Assembly (NCBI RefSeq): GCF_009725985.1
Contig: NZ_RCNR01000045.1
Span: 1 to 37,803 of the forward strand
Direction: 5' to 3'
Source: Zobellia amurskyensis
GTDB lineage: Bacteria; Bacteroidota; Bacteroidia; Flavobacteriales; Flavobacteriaceae
Length of the DNA: 37,803 nt
Below are positions 35,106 through 37,803 of the stretch, piece after piece (position 1 is the stretch's first letter; each line of letters starts with the position of its first letter). The notes under the pieces are model-generated. The model was not told the DNA's origin and ran no database searches. It was given only the letters and a program-made list of their open reading frames with translations. The position numbers were made by a program, and so were the translations under genes.

Positions 35106-35828
35106 ATGAAAAAGTATACATACGTTTGGGTGTCTTTGGTAATACTGGTTTTCGGAATTATTTTCGTTCCAAAAATCGTTGATCGTATTTCTAGTGGAAC
35201 AATAGTAGAAAACGACCGGTTGAATGTTGAACATGCCAAGAGCACTTTGTCTTACATAACGCTGAACGGGGAGAAAAAACGGGTTCCTTCTTTTAATCTG
35301 ATTAATCAAGATAGCTTGGCGATATCCAACTCGGATTACAATGGTAAAGTGTTTGTGGTTGAGTTTTTCTTTACGAGTTGCCCTTCTATTTGCCCAATAA
35401 TGACGGAAAACCTTGTTGCTATACAAAATGAATTTAAGGATAACGATCAATTTGGGATAGCATCCTTTTCGATAACTCCAGATTTTGATACACCAACGGT
35501 TTTAAAGGCATACGCCGAGAAAAATGATATTACTGATTTGGACTGGCACCTTATGACCGGGGATAAAGAGCAAGTTTATGATTTGGCAAATAACGGGTTC
35601 AATATTTTTGCCTCAGAAATGCCGGATGCTCCTGGAGGTTTTGAACATTCCGGATTGTTCGCATTGGTGGATAAAGAGGGATATCTAAGATCTAGAAAAG
35701 ATGATTTTGGGAATCCCATTATATATTACCGTGGTGCCATTACAGAGAAGCAAGGTGAAAATGACCATGGAGAAAAGGAGCAGATTTCAATCTTAAAAGA
35801 AGATATCAAACGTTTATTGGCAGAATAG
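35106..35828 (+). CDS. SCO1/SenC copper chaperone for cytochrome c oxidase
   Basis: Membrane-anchored periplasmic copper metallochaperone that delivers copper to, or reduces, the CuA site of oxidase subunit II. Of 240 residues, about 5-25 form the anchor. The thioredoxin-like domain carries the copper-binding C92-PSI-C96 motif within FFTSCPSICPIM and the distal histidine ligand H181 (GFEHSGLFALVDKEG). All three SCO copper ligands are thus present. It ends directly before the DUF420 gene with no gap and follows the cysteine-free SCO-like gene. Its clients Cox2 and Cox1 are encoded about 25 kb upstream in this window. Confidence 0.93.
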   Translation: MKKYTYVWVSLVILVFGIIFVPKIVDRISSGTIVENDRLNVEHAKSTLSYITLNGEKKRVPSFNLINQDSLAISNSDYNGKVFVVEFFFTSCPSICPIMTENLVAIQNEFKDNDQFGIASFSITPDFDTPTVLKAYAEKNDITDLDWHLMTGDKEQVYDLANNGFNIFASEMPDAPGGFEHSGLFALVDKEGYLRSRKDDFGNPIIYYRGAITEKQGENDHGEKEQISILKEDIKRLLAE

Positions 35829-36362
35829 ATGGAGGGAACGATAGTAAAAGAAAAGAGGTTTAATAAGTTAATTACAATAGTTTCTATTGTGGTGCCAGTA
35901 GTGGTGGCTATATTGTTTGGAGTAAAAATACCAAATGTAGAAAGACTTGGTTTTTTGCCTCCGATCTATGCTTCAATAAATGGACTCACAGCAATTTTAT
36001 TGATTGTGGCTGTCTGGGCCATAAAAAATGGTAAAAAGAAATTACATCAAAATATAATGACCAGTTGTATTGGGTTATCATTACTGTTTTTGATTATGTA
36101 TATTGCCTACCACATGACCTCGGAATCTACTACATATGGGGGTGAAGGCAGTGTTCGTTATGTTTATTTCTTTATTTTAATATCGCATATTATCCTTTCT
36201 GTTGCTATTATACCCATGGTTCTTAAAACGTATGCTTTTGCATATTTAGAAAAATTTGAGAGTCATAGAAAGTGGGCAAAGATCACGTTTCCCATATGGC
36301 TGTATGTTGCGGTAACCGGAGTTGTGGTATATCTTATGATATCCCCTTATTACATAAGTTAA
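35829..36362 (+). CDS. DUF420 (CtaM-like) membrane protein
   Basis: A 177-residue inner-membrane protein with about five hydrophobic helices, DUF420 family. Conserved histidines occur in KKLHQNIMTSC, MYIAYHMTSES, ILISHIILS and FESHRKWAK, which could ligate heme or copper. The Gram-positive member CtaM is required for heme-copper oxidase function, so an assembly role here is likely. The ATG follows the sco stop codon with no intervening base, a sign of tight co-translation. Confidence 0.87.
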   Translation: MEGTIVKEKRFNKLITIVSIVVPVVVAILFGVKIPNVERLGFLPPIYASINGLTAILLIVAVWAIKNGKKKLHQNIMTSCIGLSLLFLIMYIAYHMTSESTTYGGEGSVRYVYFFILISHIILSVAIIPMVLKTYAFAYLEKFESHRKWAKITFPIWLYVAVTGVVVYLMISPYYIS

Positions 36363-36401
36363 AAGAAAAGAGGAAGAAAATTAGTTTTTGAACAGATTAG
36401 A

Positions 36402-36635
36402 ATGAAAAAGACCTTATTTGCAATACTGATTTTAGCTATTTTGTTTTCGCCTCAGACTGCTGAAGCACAATGTGCCATGTGTCGCGCCGCTCTTGAAAGC
36501 ACCGGTGATATTAAAGCTGCGGAGGGCATAAATAATGGTATCGTCTACCTTATGGCATTACCCTATATACTTGTGGGTGGCCTCTTTTATTTTGTATATA
36601 AGAAGATGAAAAACAGGTCTCCAGAAGAAGTTTAA
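36402..36635 (+). CDS. Small exported membrane protein with CxxC motif
   Basis: A 77-residue protein of unknown function. Residues 1-22 form a signal peptide (MKKTLFAILI, ending AEA before Q). The mature N-terminus carries C24-AM-C27 followed by RAALES. A single hydrophobic helix (about 47-67) then leads into a short basic tail (KKMKNRSPEEV). The predicted topology places the CxxC in the periplasm with a C-terminal membrane anchor. Coming last after sco and DUF420, a redox or copper-handling role in oxidase assembly is a reasonable guess only. It starts 39 bases after DUF420. Confidence 0.7.
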   Translation: MKKTLFAILILAILFSPQTAEAQCAMCRAALESTGDIKAAEGINNGIVYLMALPYILVGGLFYFVYKKMKNRSPEEV

Positions 36636-36735
36636 CATTTCTTTTAGTATTCTAGTGTAACAAAACGTTCCCTTTCTAGTCTTGTAGTTGTACGATGTCA
36701 TCAATCGTGCTCATCAATCAATCAAAATCAACTAC

Positions 36736-37803
36736 ATGTTCGACATCGAAAGGTGGCAGGAAATTTTCGATACTATTCGCAAAAATAAGTTGCGGACCTT
36801 TTTAACAGGGCTATCCGTGGCTTCAGGAATATTTATCCTTGTTATTTTATTAGGTTTTGGCGAAGGCTTTCGCAACGGTATCGCTCATGAATTTGAGCAA
36901 GATGCGGCAACAAGTGTGTGGGTGTGGCCAGGTGCTACTACCATAAAATATAAAGGCCTTAATCCTGGTAGGAATATTCAGTTAACCAATGCCAATTATG
37001 AGTTTACGGGCAAGCTGCTCGGAGACGATATCCAATTTAAATCACCAAGAATTTTTGTTCGGAATGTTTCGGTTACCTACGGTAACGAAGCGCTCGTTTA
37101 CCAAGTTCAGGGGGTTTCTTCCCAGTTTCAGTTAATCGAGAACGAAAATATGTCTGCGGGAAGATTTCTAAATCCCAAAGATGAAACACATAGAGCTAAA
37201 GTTGCGGTAATCGGCAAGAAAATAGCGGAAGATGTTTTTACGGAAGTTGATAATCCAGTGGGCGAATTCATCAAGATATCGGGACTACCTTTTAAGATAA
37301 TAGGCGTATTTAATGAGACCGAAGATCGTGAAGAAGAACGTATCTATATACCCGTAACTACTGCACAAAGTACTTTTAATGGAGGTGATCGTTTAAATAA
37401 CCTTGGGTACACATTGCCGCCATCAGATAATTTTGAAGAGGTAGTGGCCAAATCTATCAAATTTAAAAACAGCCTTCAGTCGTACTTACAACAAGCCCAT
37501 ACTGTTGCTCCAGATGATACAAATGCCATATTTGTATGGAGTGCCATGGAAGAGGCCAAGAGGTATTATAGTTTAACGGATAACATTGCACTGTTCTTCT
37601 GGTTTGTGGGTATTTGCACCATCATAGCGGGAGTAGTGGGGGTCAGTAATATTATGTTGATCGTAGTGCGCGAACGAACCAAGGAAATAGGCATAAGAAA
37701 GGCGCTTGGTGCCAAACCATGGTCTATTGTGGGTATGATCTTACACGAATCAATTTTCATCACTTCTATTTCAGGTTTTACGGGACTCATCTTTAGTATG
37801 GGG
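36736..37803 (+). CDS. FtsX/MacB-type ABC transporter permease (3' end cut by window edge)
   Basis: An open frame of 356 codons from the ATG at 36736 to the window edge. Its start MFDIERWQEIFDTIRKNKL is the usual amphipathic entry of MacB/FtsX permeases. The first transmembrane helix is at about 22-45. A periplasmic MacB-PCD-like domain spans about 50-270 (GRFLNPKDE, KVAVIGKKIAEDVF, FKIIGVF). The second helix starts near 290, followed by RERTKEIGIRKALGAKP, the conserved coupling segment for the ATPase. Such permeases act in export of peptides, lipoproteins or drugs with a cognate ATPase and membrane-fusion protein, which would lie beyond the edge. It appears unrelated to the oxidase genes. 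Confidence 0.88.
   Translation, partial: MFDIERWQEIFDTIRKNKLRTFLTGLSVASGIFILVILLGFGEGFRNGIAHEFEQDAATSVWVWPGATTIKYKGLNPGRNIQLTNANYEFTGKLLGDDIQFKSPRIFVRNVSVTYGNEALVYQVQGVSSQFQLIENENMSAGRFLNPKDETHRAKVAVIGKKIAEDVFTEVDNPVGEFIKISGLPFKIIGVFNETEDREEERIYIPVTTAQSTFNGGDRLNNLGYTLPPSDNFEEVVAKSIKFKNSLQSYLQQAHTVAPDDTNAIFVWSAMEEAKRYYSLTDNIALFFWFVGICTIIAGVVGVSNIMLIVVRERTKEIGIRKALGAKPWSIVGMILHESIFITSISGFTGLIFSMG

Noticed and set aside
1-37803. Mobile elements, CRISPR, tRNA, rRNA, defence islands
   Set aside because: Looked for by repeats, motif and gene content; nothing supports any of them in this window.

Overview
The window is a piece of chromosome from a member of the Bacteroidota, most likely a marine Flavobacteriaceae. 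The evidence is an ActABCDEF alternative complex III operon, the type IX secretion translocon gene sprA between ruvA and gcvH, promoters of the TTG / TAnnTTTG type, few Shine-Dalgarno sites and moderately AT-rich DNA. The genus cannot be fixed from the sequence alone. It looks like core genome: I see no insertion sequences, phage genes, CRISPR arrays, tRNAs or rRNAs, and no gene-free gap longer than 300 bases.

Layout. 1-351 (minus) is the 5' part of a SPOR-domain protein. 587-12427 (plus) is one long operon, actA-actB-actC-actD-actE-actF-cox2-cox1, closed by a strong terminator at 12451-12483. It encodes a menaquinol-oxidising alternative complex III followed by the CuA and catalytic subunits of an aa3-type cytochrome c oxidase. 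12585-13406 is a secreted DUF2807 (head GIN domain) protein. It converges with a 754-residue acyl-CoA oxidase/dehydrogenase on the minus strand (13438-15702). Then come ruvB-queG, an SLC45-like MFS transporter, and maeB-ruvA-sprA, with sprA (7.2 kb) the largest gene here. gcvH, a VanZ-like membrane protein and a TonB-type energy transducer follow, ending in a terminator at 31172-31205.

31328-34339 is a second oxidase locus: ctaB (heme O synthase), two tandem cox3 genes and a subunit IV gene, again closed by a terminator. A further unit (34441-36635) holds assembly-type genes: a cysteine-free SCO-like protein, a canonical SCO copper chaperone, a DUF420/CtaM-like protein and a small exported CxxC membrane protein. 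The window ends inside an FtsX/MacB-type ABC transporter permease.

How it fits together. The act-cox operon and the ctaB-cox3-cox4-sco cluster, about 19 kb apart, together supply most of a quinol:O2 respiratory supercomplex: electrons pass from quinol to the Fe-S clusters of ActB, then to the ActA/ActE hemes, then CuA of Cox2, then heme a/a3-CuB of Cox1. Heme A synthase (ctaA) is not in the window. No wholly new system stands out. The most interesting leads are the SCO-like paralogue lacking all copper ligands beside a normal SCO, a helix-hairpin-helix-like domain fused to the membrane protein ActC, the tethered monoheme domain of ActA, and regulatory-looking inverted repeats inside the oxidase operons.
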